Source: a bacterium (GTDB taxonomy: Bacteria; CG2-30-53-67). From it: DNA of 54,610 bases. A program made the position numbers and the translations under genes. The notes beneath the pieces are model-generated. The model was not told the DNA's origin, made no database searches, and worked only from the letters and a program-made list of their open reading frames with translations. Below, in pieces: positions 1-8,888 of the stretch (its first letter is position 1; each line of letters opens with the position of its first letter). The DNA lies in the NCBI GenBank assembly GCA_919901565.1, contig CAKKPE010000049.1:1-54610 (forward strand), given 5' to 3'.

Positions 1-528
1 CTCTGTTGCATTCGCCAGCGGGACCTTTGTAACCTCTCCGGACTTTCTCTCCTTGATCTCCACGATCCCGTCCTTCAACCCCTTGTCGCCGATCACGACT
101 CTCAGGGGGATTCCGATCAGGTCTGCGTCCTTGAATTTGAATCCCGCTCTTTCGTCGCGGTCGTCAAGAAGGGTATCGATTCCGCTGCTGTTCAGTTCAT
201 CGTAGATCTTCTCGGCCGCGCCTCTGACCTCTTCGGACTTGACGTTCAGAGGGAGCACCAGGACCGAGAAGGGGGCGATGGGGAGGGGCCAGCAGATCCC
301 ATTCTGGTCGTTGTTCTGCTCGATGGCCGCGGCCGCGGTCCTTCCCACGCCTATGCCGTAGCAGCCCATGATCATGGGTTTGCTCTTGCCGTCTTCGTCC
401 AGGAAGGTGGCGCCCATGGCCTCGCTGTACTTGGTCCCCAGCTTGAAGACATGCCCCACCTCGATCCCCCGGCTGAGATGGAGCGTCCCGCTGCATCGGG
501 GGCAGCCGTCTCCCTCCTTGACGATGCG
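1..528 (-). pseudogene. Partial second copy of proS (3' end only)
   Basis: This stretch aligns without gaps to 1824-2351 of the complete proS gene, with 25 mismatches by my hand count (about 95% identity). It corresponds to the C-terminal part of prolyl-tRNA synthetase (class II motif 3 and the anticodon-binding domain). The window edge cuts it about 24 bases before the expected stop. Its 5' part is missing: homology stops at 528, where transposase-associated sequence begins. The frame is open throughout, and 24 of the 25 differences fall at third codon positions; the exception changes a Ser to Ala. It cannot make a whole enzyme because the first two thirds are absent. Confidence 0.9.
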
Positions 529-570
529 TGAACCAATTCGGGGACGGTTCTGTTATTTCTCTTTTTAACC
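529..570. repeat. End repeat of RAYT-type element
   Basis: Directly at the point where proS homology ends there is a sequence with a GGGGACGGTTCTG core followed by a T-rich tail. Such GGGGAC...TTCTG ends often accompany REP-associated tyrosine transposases, and the remnant of one follows immediately. I infer that this is the terminal recognition repeat of the element that broke the proS copy. Confidence 0.45.
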
Positions 571-583
571 AGACAGATACAAA

Positions 584-940
584 CTATTTTCTCGGGCGCC
601 CCCTCTTGGGCCTTTGAGATTCTACGATTTGCTTTTCAATCAGTTCCCCGAAATCGCCACCGCCGAGCACCCCTCTCCCCATTTTCACTCTCAGTTCCTG
701 CTCCTCCCTGTCTCTACGGGAGAGCACATAGTCCCTGTAGGCCCTCTCTCTTTGAAAAGGCTTCTTACCGAATGATTCATAAACATCATGTTGATCCGTA
801 ATCCCGTCATGTTCTCCGTACGCATAGACCCTGTAGCTGGTCCAAGGGTAATTCTTCGGGTCCTCCACCAAGCCCACTCTTAACGGGTTTCTCTCAACAT
901 ACCTGCCGCACTCAAGCAGATAACTCTCTTTCTCGATCAA
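584..940 (-). pseudogene. 5'-truncated REP-associated tyrosine transposase (Y1_Tnp family)
   Basis: The 118 residues carry the hallmark C-terminal block of RAYT/IS200-like transposases: ECGRYVERNPLRVGLV followed by YPWTSY. A basic tail ends in RPKRGRPRK. The N-terminal HUH catalytic region is missing. The frame is closed upstream by TAA stops just beyond 940, right where the toxin gene's stop lies (956), and the only available start is a TTG without a ribosome binding site. I read this as a dead remnant, cut at its 5' end by whatever brought in the adjacent toxin-antitoxin pair. Confidence 0.8.
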
Positions 941-955
941 CGCACTCTTGAATTA

Positions 956-1267
956 TTAAAGATTCAATGCAAAATTAATAGCGTTACGAACTTGAAACAG
1001 TTTTTCTTTAGATAAAGTAGTAATCAACGACCCAATTCTATCTTTTGAAACCGTCTGAATATGATCGCAATTAATAGCACAATCGTTATGCAGTCCATCC
1101 TCTTTGGATAAGAGCACTTCGCTTGGTATGTCTCTTATGGTTGAGGTTATTGGCACAACTGTGACTTCTCCTAAATAATCCAATATGGAATTTCTTGTTA
1201 AAATCACCACGGGGCGTTTCTTGTCGGGACTTTTAAATTTGTACCATCTTACCTCTCCCCGTTTCAT
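956..1267 (-). CDS. MazF/PemK-type endoribonuclease toxin
   Basis: The 103-residue product has the PemK/MazF fold signature: an N-terminal MKRGEVRWYKF strand, then KRPVVILTRN, VTVVPITSTIRDIPSEV and the C-terminal NCDHIQTVSKDRIG block. Family members cleave mRNA at short motifs and are neutralised by the upstream antitoxin. The start ATG overlaps the antitoxin stop in an ATGA, and an AGGAG lies inside the antitoxin gene, so the two are translationally coupled. The gene is AT-rich compared with the core operon, which suggests acquisition. Confidence 0.9.
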   Translation of the reverse strand: MKRGEVRWYKFKSPDKKRPVVILTRNSILDYLGEVTVVPITSTIRDIPSEVLLSKEDGLHNDCAINCDHIQTVSKDRIGSLITTLSKEKLFQVRNAINFALNL

Positions 1268-1494
1268 TCACCCCACTCCTGCTCTGATTCCCAAACGCTA
1301 AATTCTGTTTTACCGACAGGATGGCGTTCATATCCTTGTTTATGCTTTTTTTCAAGCAGGTTGACATTCACTTGTTTTATAGCATCCTTCAATGCCTTTC
1401 GAGTAAAGGCTGAACGGGTTGTTTTCAGCTTTCTAACAACCCTATCAACGGATGCTACCAAGTCATCATCTAAAGTCATTTGAATTGTTCTCAT
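1264..1494 (-). CDS. Ribbon-helix-helix antitoxin partner of the MazF-like toxin
   Basis: The 76-residue protein begins MRTIQMTLDDDLVASVDRV, a typical ribbon-helix-helix DNA-binding N terminus, followed by the helix KTTRSAFTRKALKDAI. The charged C terminus would wrap the toxin. I chose the ATG at 1494 because GGAGG sits 5 bases upstream; a TTG 12 bases earlier would overlap that site. It probably represses its own promoter in the AT-rich region beyond 1495 while binding the MazF-type product encoded downstream with a 4-base overlap. Confidence 0.85.
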   Translation of the reverse strand: MRTIQMTLDDDLVASVDRVVRKLKTTRSAFTRKALKDAIKQVNVNLLEKKHKQGYERHPVGKTEFSVWESEQEWGE

Positions 1495-1796
1495 ACTATC
1501 CTCCAAATAATGTGGCTATTTATAGCTATGATAACCCACATCGCTTATGGAGTCAAATTGATTATGCCGTTATCGTTTATGAGCTAACTATTGTATATAT
1601 AGTCTCTTGATAAAACCTATGGACGGCTCGAATGCTGTATAACAAACCTTCTCCCTTGCCGCCCAGTTCAGGATGTAAGTGTGTGGGTTTTTTATACCAG
1701 TTGGAAGAACATCAAGTCAACAGTAATCTTTTTGGCGTGGTTTATTGACTAAGTGGTCCTATTCGTAAATATGGAAGGCGGGCTTTATTCACAACA
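1495..1796. other. AT-rich spacer between toxin-antitoxin operon and proS
   Basis: About 300 bases without a convincing gene. The part next to the antitoxin (1507-1560) is AT-rich and contains TATA-like hexamers on the minus strand, which suit an autoregulated promoter. The part next to the proS stop shows no clear terminator. Confidence 0.4.
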
Positions 1797-3506
1797 CTAT
1801 TTCCGAATCATCTTTAGGATGCTCTCTGTTGCATTCGCCAGCGGGACCTTTGTAACCTCTCCGGACTTTCTCTCCTTGATCTCCACGATCCCGTCCTTCA
1901 ACCCCTTGTCGCCGATCACGACTCTCAGGGGGATTCCGATCAGGTCTGCGTCCTTGAATTTGAATCCAGCTCTTTCGTCGCGGTCGTCAAGGAGGGTATC
2001 GATTCCGCTGCTGTTCAGTTCCTCGTAGATCTTCTCGGCTGCTCCTCTTACCTCTTCAGACTTAACGTTCAGAGGGAGCACCAGGACGGAGAAGGGAGCG
2101 ATGGGGAGTGGCCAGCAGATCCCGTTCTGGTCGTTGTTCTGCTCGATGGCCGCGGCAGCGGTCCTGCCCACACCGATGCCGTAGCAGCCCATGATCATGG
2201 GTTTGCTTTTACCGTCTTCGTCCAGGAAGGTGGCGCCCATGGACTCGCTGTACTTGGTCCCGAGCTTGAAGACATGCCCGACCTCGATCCCCCGGCTGAG
2301 ATGGAGTGTCCCGCTGCATCGGGGGCAGCCGTCGCCGTCCTTGACTATGCGGATGTCTTTAAATTCATCCGGCCTGAAGTCCCGGGGAACGTTCACATTG
2401 CAAAGGTGCATGTCCTGACGGTTTGCGCCCGCCACGGCGTTGCTTATGGATTTCACAGCTGGATCGGCGACCACTGGGATCCCTTTCAGGCCCACGGGGC
2501 CGGAAAATCCGGACGGCCCGCCGGTGACCTTGCGGACCGTCTCCTCGTCGGCCATTTCGATGGAGGCCCATCCGAGATGGTTCTTGAGCTTGATCTCGTT
2601 GAGCTCATGATCGCCTCTGACCAAGGCGGCAGCCGCATGGCCTTTCCCATCCATGACGATCAGGGTCTTGATCAGGCGTTCAGGCGGGACGTGCAGAAAT
2701 ACGGCCACATCTTCCACACTCTTCCTGCCGGGTGTCGCAATCTCTTCCAGTGCCGCTTCGGGTCCCGGGGATGCCGGTGTCTTCGCCTCCCGGATCTCGG
2801 CCCGCTCGGTGTTGGCCGCGTAGCTGCAGGTATCGCAGCAGGCGATGGTGTCCTCGCCCGTGTCGGCCATGACCATGAACTCGTGGGAGAAGCTCCCTCC
2901 GATGGTTCCAGTGTCGGCCTCAACGGCCCGGAACTTAAGGCCGCAGCGTTCAAAGATCCGGCAGTAGGCCTTGTACATTTTCTGGTAGCTCTCGTCGACC
3001 CCGGCCTCGTCCCGGTCAAAACTGTAGGCGTCCTTCATGATGAACTCCCGTCCCCGCATGAGCCCGAACCTGGGGCGGATCTCGTCCCTGAACTTGGTCT
3101 GGATCTGGTAGAGGTTGATGGGGAGTTCCCGGTAGGATCGGACATTCATCCTCACGAGGTCGGTGATGATCTCTTCGTGCGTGGGGCCGATGCAGAAATC
3201 GGTATCCTTGCGGTCTTTGAAGCGCAGGAGTTCTCTCCCGTAATGCTCCCAGCGTCCGCTCTCCTGCCAGAGGGTCGCGGGCTGAACCGCGGGCATCAGA
3301 AGCTCCTGGGCGCCGGCCCTGTCCATCTCTTCACGGATGATGTTCTCCACCTTGCGGATGACCCGGTAGCCGAGGGGAAGGTAGGTGTAGATACCGGCGG
3401 CGAGTTTCCGGATCATCCCGGCACGGAGCATGAATTTGTGGCTCACGACCTCGGCCTCGGCCGGGTCCTCTTTGAGTGTCGGGATCAGCAATTTGGAATA
3501 GCGCAT
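1797..3506 (-). CDS. proS: Prolyl-tRNA synthetase
   Basis: This 569-residue class II synthetase charges tRNA-Pro. It is the bacterial form: the catalytic core carries motif 2 ([16 protein letters not shown]), and an editing insertion (YbaK/INS-like) of roughly 180 residues follows from about residue 225. The core resumes with motif 3 ([14 protein letters not shown]) and a C-terminal anticodon-binding domain. Length matches the family. The start is the ATG at 3506. It is the last synthetase of the minus-strand block, and its 3' end is duplicated at the left edge of the window. Confidence 0.97.
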   Translation of the reverse strand: MRYSKLLIPTLKEDPAEAEVVSHKFMLRAGMIRKLAAGIYTYLPLGYRVIRKVENIIREEMDRAGAQELLMPAVQPATLWQESGRWEHYGRELLRFKDRKDTDFCIGPTHEEIITDLVRMNVRSYRELPINLYQIQTKFRDEIRPRFGLMRGREFIMKDAYSFDRDEAGVDESYQKMYKAYCRIFERCGLKFRAVEADTGTIGGSFSHEFMVMADTGEDTIACCDTCSYAANTERAEIREAKTPASPGPEAALEEIATPGRKSVEDVAVFLHVPPERLIKTLIVMDGKGHAAAALVRGDHELNEIKLKNHLGWASIEMADEETVRKVTGGPSGFSGPVGLKGIPVVADPAVKSISNAVAGANRQDMHLCNVNVPRDFRPDEFKDIRIVKDGDGCPRCSGTLHLSRGIEVGHVFKLGTKYSESMGATFLDEDGKSKPMIMGCYGIGVGRTAAAAIEQNNDQNGICWPLPIAPFSVLVLPLNVKSEEVRGAAEKIYEELNSSGIDTLLDDRDERAGFKFKDADLIGIPLRVVIGDKGLKDGIVEIKERKSGEVTKVPLANATESILKMIRK

Positions 3507-3550
3507 GGGAAATACCTTTAGAAATCAGGAATCAAACTATGTTTTTCGAA

Positions 3551-3605
3551 CCCCCTCACCTTTATCCTCTCCCCCTTCAAAGGGGGAGAGGGGAGGGTGA
3601 GGGGG
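3551..3605. repeat. Long CCCCCTCACC palindrome upstream of proS
   Basis: A near-perfect inverted repeat: CCCCCTCACC...TCCTCTCCCCC on one arm and the complementary GGGGGAGAGG...GGTGAGGGGG on the other, with a very short loop. A related, shorter form lies at 6890-6925 ahead of ispG. It looks like a dispersed extragenic palindrome; it could also terminate transcription between the PHP gene and proS. Confidence 0.7.
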
Positions 3606-3691
3606 ATAACCTTAACGCATATAGGACATTTGTTCTACATTTATAAATTTCATCATTATTTAACAGAAACGGGGCTGGATTGCAACAGGAA

Positions 3692-4345
3692 TCAGCTGAG
3701 CCGGGAGATCTGGAAACCCACGATGGCCAGTTCAAGGAGGCTCAAGGGGTGGGCCACCAGTTCGACCCTGCCGGAGCGTACTGCATGGATCACGGAGAGG
3801 GGCTCCTTGACGGCATCGATCAGGGTCCAGGTCGTGTTGAACTGACGGAGGAGGTGCGTATCCGAAGAGCCGATCAGGGGTATCCCTTGGGAGCGGCAGA
3901 TCTGAACCGATTTTTTATTGAAGTTGATCATGGGGTGGTAAAAATGGGAGAACTCCACGGCGTCAAATATATCCTGATTCCGCTCGAAGCTCCCGTTGAG
4001 GCAGTTGGCTTTCGGGAAAAAGGGGTGCGGAGCGACGATCAGGAGATTCTCCTCCCTGGCTTCCCGCAGGTCATGGAAGTCCCGGATAGACAGGTGCTTG
4101 TGACGGGCGTTGACCAGGGTCACATGTTTGCCTTCCACATTGAGTTCCACGCCGGGCAGGAGAAGGATACCCCGGCTCCAGGCGTATTCTCTGAGCTCCT
4201 CGTCGAAAGTGACGGCCCCGTGATTCGTGATGGAGAGGACATCATACCCTTTTCCCGATGCGAGGTCGATGATCTCCTCGTTGGAGTAACGGATGCGGTC
4301 CTGGGGGTCTGAATCGGTATGTATATGAAAATCCGCCTTAAGCAT
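3692..4345 (-). CDS. PHP-domain metal-dependent phosphoesterase
   Basis: The 217-residue product starts MLKADFHIHTDSDP, the first metal motif (HxH) of the polymerase and histidinol phosphatase (PHP) superfamily. Further motifs follow: SITNHGAV, LLPGVELNVEG, VAPHPFF and near the end GSSDTHLL. The ATG at 4345 is preceded by AGAGAGG at good spacing; the longer reading frame upstream has no such support. PHP proteins of this size hydrolyse phosphoesters, often nucleotides such as pAp or RNA ends. The substrate here cannot be read from the sequence. Confidence 0.85.
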   Translation of the reverse strand: MLKADFHIHTDSDPQDRIRYSNEEIIDLASGKGYDVLSITNHGAVTFDEELREYAWSRGILLLPGVELNVEGKHVTLVNARHKHLSIRDFHDLREAREENLLIVAPHPFFPKANCLNGSFERNQDIFDAVEFSHFYHPMINFNKKSVQICRSQGIPLIGSSDTHLLRQFNTTWTLIDAVKEPLSVIHAVRSGRVELVAHPLSLLELAIVGFQISRLS

Positions 4346-4454
4346 GAATGAACCTCTCTTCTGGGGCTCATCTCCATAGAAACATAAGGGAGAAAAACCT
4401 ATTTTATGATAACACAGCGGCGAGTAAGTGTAAAGGCGGCGGGAACGCCTGCGG

Positions 4455-4946
4455 CTATGGCGCCACAACCACCATGCGGTCTCCAACATAGACCTCGAAT
4501 TCAGAACAGAGGATGATCATCTCCGAATCCTCGAGCGGCATCTGGATGTCCATGCAGATGGGCTTGCGCCCGGCCGGTACCCGGTCCGCATACAGGTCCT
4601 TGGCCTCGATCAGAAAATCGGAGAAGGTCAGGGCCTGGAGATCGAAGAGCCTCGGCTCGACCCTCGGCTCCCGGTTCTTGTAGAAGATCTGCACCACATC
4701 GTGAAAGATCAGCCTGTGGGGAAGATAGGGGTTGGCGGCGCCGGTGTTCTCCTTGAGCCAGTCCTTGCATTCGATCTCCATGCAAAAGACCTCTTTGTGC
4801 ATATCAAGATCGACCCTTTGGATCAGGGCCTGATGAAACGAAAAGTCTTCCTTAAAGGTCTCCGGGTTCATCCGTCCCTTCCCGATGTCCTCATTGACCT
4901 TGGAGAGATATTGTTCCACCTTCGGATCGACGTATGGACCTTCCAT
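4455..4946 (-). CDS. Hypothetical protein, 163 residues
   Basis: I do not recognise the family. The product is acidic and soluble, without signal peptide or membrane helix, and begins MEGPYVDPKVEQYLSKVNED. It has cysteines in a CMEIECKDW segment and a strand-rich C terminus ending VYVGDRMVVVAP. CAGGG lies about 9 bases before the ATG at 4946; the upstream TTG (4955) would sit on top of that site, so the ATG is preferred. It lies between nth and the PHP gene on the same strand and has the same base composition, so it probably belongs to the core genome. Confidence 0.65.
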   Translation of the reverse strand: MEGPYVDPKVEQYLSKVNEDIGKGRMNPETFKEDFSFHQALIQRVDLDMHKEVFCMEIECKDWLKENTGAANPYLPHRLIFHDVVQIFYKNREPRVEPRLFDLQALTFSDFLIEAKDLYADRVPAGRKPICMDIQMPLEDSEMIILCSEFEVYVGDRMVVVAP

Positions 4947-5069
4947 ATTACACAACCCTGTATGAAATCAAATATTAAAGATCAAAAATCAAAATAACAA
5001 ATCAAAAAATAAAATATATACAATTTAAACTGTAATTTTGATTTATTATTTTTGATATTTAATCTTTCC

Positions 5070-5720
5070 TCATGTTTCCAGCCCCACCCGGTCACAATAC
5101 CGGTATATCCTGCAATCCTCACAGTGCGGCCCTATGGGGCGGCAGAGGTTCTGCCCGTAGGTCACCAGGAGATCATTGATGATCTTCCAGTGCTTCCTGG
5201 GAAGTTTTTCCCGAAGGGCGAATTCCGTCTTCTCCGGTGATCCCGTCTTCACATATCCCCAGCGGTTGGTGATCCGGTGCACATGCGTGTCCACGCAGAT
5301 GCCGTATTTGTTGTACCCGATGATCACGACCAGGTTGGCGGTCTTCCTTCCCACACCCGGAAGTTTCAGCAGTTCATCGATTTCATCCGGAACTTTCGAA
5401 TCATAGGACTCGATCAGCCGCCTGGATATTTCCCTGATGTTCCTGGCCTTGACCCGGTAGAAACCCACCGGATAGATCAGCCGCTCGATCTTTCTTGCAG
5501 TAATCCTCGAAAGCGCATCGGGTGTCTTCGCAACTCGAAAAAGCCTCTCGGATGCGGCGGCGGTGGTCCCGTCCTGGGTCCGAAGAGACAGGATGCAGGA
5601 GATCAGGACCTGAAAGGGGTCCCGTGTCCTTTCCGCCACCTGCCCCACGATCGGCACCTTCCACTTTCGCACCTCTTTTTTAAGAATGCGGACCACCGCA
5701 TCAATATCGCTGTCGCGCAT
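5070..5720 (-). CDS. nth: Endonuclease III (DNA glycosylase/AP lyase)
   Basis: The 216-residue enzyme excises oxidised pyrimidines and nicks the abasic site in base excision repair. It shows the helix-hairpin-helix LPGVGRKTANLV with the catalytic Lys, then VDTHVHRITNRWG with the catalytic Asp. The C terminus has a complete [4Fe-4S] cluster motif, Cys-X6-Cys-X2-Cys-X5-Cys (CRPIGPHCEDCRIYRYC). Length is normal. Confidence 0.95.
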   Translation of the reverse strand: MRDSDIDAVVRILKKEVRKWKVPIVGQVAERTRDPFQVLISCILSLRTQDGTTAAASERLFRVAKTPDALSRITARKIERLIYPVGFYRVKARNIREISRRLIESYDSKVPDEIDELLKLPGVGRKTANLVVIIGYNKYGICVDTHVHRITNRWGYVKTGSPEKTEFALREKLPRKHWKIINDLLVTYGQNLCRPIGPHCEDCRIYRYCDRVGLET

Positions 5721-5792
5721 AGAGAACTCAACCCAAGTAGACAGTAGTCAGTAGACAGCATACATGGAAAAATCTGTCTTCTGCCTGCCCCG

Positions 5793-6875
5793 TTAGACAC
5801 CCTTGTGTCTAATGGGGTCTTCCGTCTTCAGAATCTCTTCCATGAGTGCATCCGCGAGGTCTTCCTCCCTGACTTTGCGCACGATCTTCCCCTTGCGGAA
5901 GATCAGGCCCACGCCCTTGCCGCCGGCAATCCCGAAATCAGCCTCCCTGGCCTCGCCGGGGCCGTTGACCACGCATCCCATAACGGCGACATCCAGCGGG
6001 GTCTTCAGATGGGATAGTCTTTCTTCCACTTCGTGGGCCAGGCCGATGAGGTCGATCTCACACCTCCCGCAGGTGGGGCAGGAGATCATGACCGGGCCCG
6101 CCTCCCTGAGCCCCAGGGATTTGAGGATCTCCATACCGACTCTGACTTCCTGGACCGGATCATCGGTCAAAGAGACCCGGAGAGTATCCCCGATCCCCTC
6201 GGCCAGGAGGATCCCCAGTCCCACCGAAGACTTGACCGTACCCGGAAGAAAGGTCCCGGCCTCTGTGATCCCGATATGCAGGGGATAGTCGGTCTCTTCA
6301 GCGATCAGGCGGTAGGCCTCCACGGTCCTCTTCACATCCGATGCCTTGAGTGATATTTTGATCTCCCGGAAATCCAGGCTCTCAAAAAATCGGACATGAT
6401 TAAGGGCGCTCTCCACCATGGCCTCAGGCGTGGGGCCGCCGTATTTTTCCCATAGTTCCGGCTCCAGGGAGCCGGCATTGACCCCGATCCGTATCGGGAC
6501 TCCCCGTTTCCCGGCCGCACGGACAATGGCTTCAACCCTGTCTGGTTCCCCGATATTCCCTGGGTTGATCCGCAGGGCATCCGCTCCTTGCTCGATAGCC
6601 TCAAGGGCGAGCCGGTAATCAAAATGGATGTCTGCAATCAGGGGAATCCTGATCGCCTCTTTGATCTTTGACAGGGACCTTGCCGCCTCCTGGTCCGGAA
6701 CCGCTACCCTGACCAGGTCGCACCCGGCCTCCTGGAGCCGGATGATCTGCGCCACGGTGGCCCCGGCGTCCCGGGTATCGGTATTGCACATGGACTGGAC
6801 AGTGATCGGGGCATCCCCCCCGACCGGAATATTCCCGATGCGGATCTGACGGGTCTTTTTTCTCCTGATATCCAT
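5793..6875 (-). CDS. ispG: 4-hydroxy-3-methylbut-2-enyl diphosphate synthase (flavodoxin/ferredoxin)
   Basis: IspG (GcpE) converts MEcPP to HMBPP, the penultimate step of the MEP isoprenoid pathway, with a [4Fe-4S] cluster. The TIM-barrel half starts [21 protein letters not shown]. The cluster ligands are in [11 protein letters not shown] and [11 protein letters not shown] near the C terminus. The single-barrel bacterial length (about 360 residues) fits. I place the start at the ATG at 6875; a GTG at 6896 is in frame but lies in the palindromic repeat that precedes the gene. With dxr upstream it gives two MEP genes in this block. Confidence 0.95.
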   Translation of the reverse strand: MDIRRKKTRQIRIGNIPVGGDAPITVQSMCNTDTRDAGATVAQIIRLQEAGCDLVRVAVPDQEAARSLSKIKEAIRIPLIADIHFDYRLALEAIEQGADALRINPGNIGEPDRVEAIVRAAGKRGVPIRIGVNAGSLEPELWEKYGGPTPEAMVESALNHVRFFESLDFREIKISLKASDVKRTVEAYRLIAEETDYPLHIGITEAGTFLPGTVKSSVGLGILLAEGIGDTLRVSLTDDPVQEVRVGMEILKSLGLREAGPVMISCPTCGRCEIDLIGLAHEVEERLSHLKTPLDVAVMGCVVNGPGEAREADFGIAGGKGVGLIFRKGKIVRKVREEDLADALMEEILKTEDPIRHKGV

Positions 6876-6889
6876 AGCAGTCCGTGTCA

Positions 6890-6925
6890 CCCTCACCCCA
6901 TCCCTCTCCCATAGGGCGAGGGAGT
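6890..6925. repeat. Short CCCTCACC-type palindrome before ispG
   Basis: Contains TCCCTC...GAGGGA arms around a short loop and a flanking CCCTCACCCC, the same sequence family as the longer palindrome at 3551-3605. It sits directly upstream of the ispG start. Confidence 0.55.
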
Positions 6926-6957
6926 TTTTGGATTTTTTACGAATGCATCAAGACCCA

Positions 6958-8655
6958 CTAACCGAATAACCTCATGATGTCATTGTACGTTACAAACAGG
7001 ATGAGAGAAACCAGAAGAAAGAGGCCGACTTGCTGGGCGATCTCCCGTTTCTTCAAGCTGACCGGGCGTCCAATTATCCCTTCAATGCCGAAGAAAAGGA
7101 TATGCCCCCCGTCCAGGATGGGAATGGGAAGCAGGTTCAGGATCCCCAGGTTGATGCTGATCAGCGCCATGAACTTGAAGAGTTCCAGGACCCCGTACTG
7201 GATCTGCTGGCCCGCCAGCTGGGCGATCATGATGGGCCCGCCCATGGTCTCGGCGGGAATGACCTGCTGGATCAGCTTGACCAGGCTGATCAGGATCAGG
7301 ACGATGAACTCCCCGGTCATGGCCAGCGCCTTGTAAAATGCCGTGAAGGGATTGTACCGGACCAGTATGGTGGGCCCGGGCTTCGGATAATTGGCGCTGT
7401 ATATCCCGATTTTGCCCACGGAGATCTTGTTCCCCAGGAAATCTTTCTCGGTTGTCGCATCCGGAGTCACCGTGAGGGTCAAGCCCTTCCCTGCCCGGAC
7501 CAGCTTCAGTTTTAGGGGGACACCGGGTTTCCCGCCGACCTTTTCCTGAAGTTCCGGGAAAGTGAAGATCGGCTTGCCGTCGATTTCGACGATGAGATCA
7601 TCGACCTGGATCCCTGCTTTTTCTGCCGGTGACCCGGTGGTCACCTGCCGGACAAAGAGTTCCGCATAGGCAAGGCCTAATCCATTCAGGACCTGATATG
7701 GCCCATCCTCCCGAATCCGTTGGACCTCAGGTTCAGTCAAGGCTGCGGTCAGCGGAATTTTTTCCCCTTCACGTTCGACCTCGAACCGGATACTTTCCCC
7801 GAGATGGTGCATGATGGTCTGTTCAAGGAGAGGGATACTCTCGACTTCCTGCCCATTCACGGTGAGGACCAGATCCCCGGTTTTGAAACCAGCCCTCCCG
7901 GCAGCAGAGAGAGGAGAGAGGAGACCCACAACCGGCCCAAGGGTATTGTGCTGGATGCCGATGTAGGGATGTTTCTCGTCTTCGCCGAAGAGATTCTTCC
8001 CATCGGTGATCCCGGGTCGGACCTCGAACCTGGATTTGCCGTTCTCCCTGCTGACCTCAAGGGAAAGCGACTCTGCCTTGTTCTCCCTGATCCGCCTGGA
8101 GAGATCGTCCCACAGGCGGACCGGCTCTCCGTCCACGGCCAGGACCTGGTCACCGGGCCGGAGACCTGCCTCCCATGCAGGTGAGTTCCTATCGACCCAT
8201 CCGATGGTGGTATCGTCCGTTGGGTAACCGATCATGAACATTCCCAGAAAGACCAGGACCGCGAAGAGGAGATTGAAGACCGGACCGGCGACAACGATCA
8301 GAAACCGTTTTATGACCTTCTGGTTATTGAAGGACCGTTTTTGATCTTCAGCAGACAACGGCTCATTGGGATCTTCACCGATCATTTTTACATACCCGCC
8401 AAGGGGGATGGCAGAGATCAGATACTCGGTCTCCCCATAACGCTTACCGAAGATCCTGGGCCCGAATCCCAGGGAGAACTTCTCCACCCCGACCCCGAAA
8501 TGTTTGGCCAGAATGAAGTGCCCCAGTTCGTGGACAAAGATCAGAACTCCCAGGACCACGACCAAGGCGAAGATGCTCATCAGGGTGGGATGATCAGACC
8601 CGAAGGCCCTCAAAAATGAAAAATCAAACAGCGTGGCGGTCATATTCAATAACAT
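6958..8655 (-). CDS. rseP: Site-2 protease RseP with three PDZ domains
   Basis: A membrane zinc protease of the RseP family, which cleaves anti-sigma factors and signal-peptide remnants inside the membrane. The first helix carries HELGHF (His42, Glu43, His46). The C-terminal half has NLLPIPILDGGHILFF, the LDG metal site. Between them lie three PDZ-like repeats: near residues 125-200 (SPAWEAGLRPGDQVLAVDG), 215-290 (AGRAGFKTGDLVLTVNG) and 310-385 (SPAEKAGIQVDDLIVEIDG). E. coli RseP has two PDZ domains in about 450 residues; this one has 565. It lies in the dxr-cdsA-uppS block, its usual place. Confidence 0.93.
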   Translation of the reverse strand: MLLNMTATLFDFSFLRAFGSDHPTLMSIFALVVVLGVLIFVHELGHFILAKHFGVGVEKFSLGFGPRIFGKRYGETEYLISAIPLGGYVKMIGEDPNEPLSAEDQKRSFNNQKVIKRFLIVVAGPVFNLLFAVLVFLGMFMIGYPTDDTTIGWVDRNSPAWEAGLRPGDQVLAVDGEPVRLWDDLSRRIRENKAESLSLEVSRENGKSRFEVRPGITDGKNLFGEDEKHPYIGIQHNTLGPVVGLLSPLSAAGRAGFKTGDLVLTVNGQEVESIPLLEQTIMHHLGESIRFEVEREGEKIPLTAALTEPEVQRIREDGPYQVLNGLGLAYAELFVRQVTTGSPAEKAGIQVDDLIVEIDGKPIFTFPELQEKVGGKPGVPLKLKLVRAGKGLTLTVTPDATTEKDFLGNKISVGKIGIYSANYPKPGPTILVRYNPFTAFYKALAMTGEFIVLILISLVKLIQQVIPAETMGGPIMIAQLAGQQIQYGVLELFKFMALISINLGILNLLPIPILDGGHILFFGIEGIIGRPVSLKKREIAQQVGLFLLVSLILFVTYNDIMRLFG

Positions 8656-8888
8656 ATCCGATCCTTAAAATATTTTCATAAGAAGAAGGAGCCCTTCCAT
8701 CGCAGAAAAGAGCGCTGATTTTATATAACGTAACACAAATAAAGGCAAAAAACAAACGCAATAAAAGGGCCAAAAGGTCATACGGAGTGAAGGATCATGC
8801 AGAGGGATTTTTTATTGGAACAGATTTTTATGGCTCAAGACTTGGGACTCAAAACAGGGGATAGAAACCCGTCTGCGATGACCGGGAC

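Noticed and set aside
2274-3521. Long plus-strand open frame (415 codons) over proS
   Set aside because: It is the antisense shadow of the GC-rich proS gene and its translation lacks any motif; the minus-strand frame is unambiguous prolyl-tRNA synthetase.
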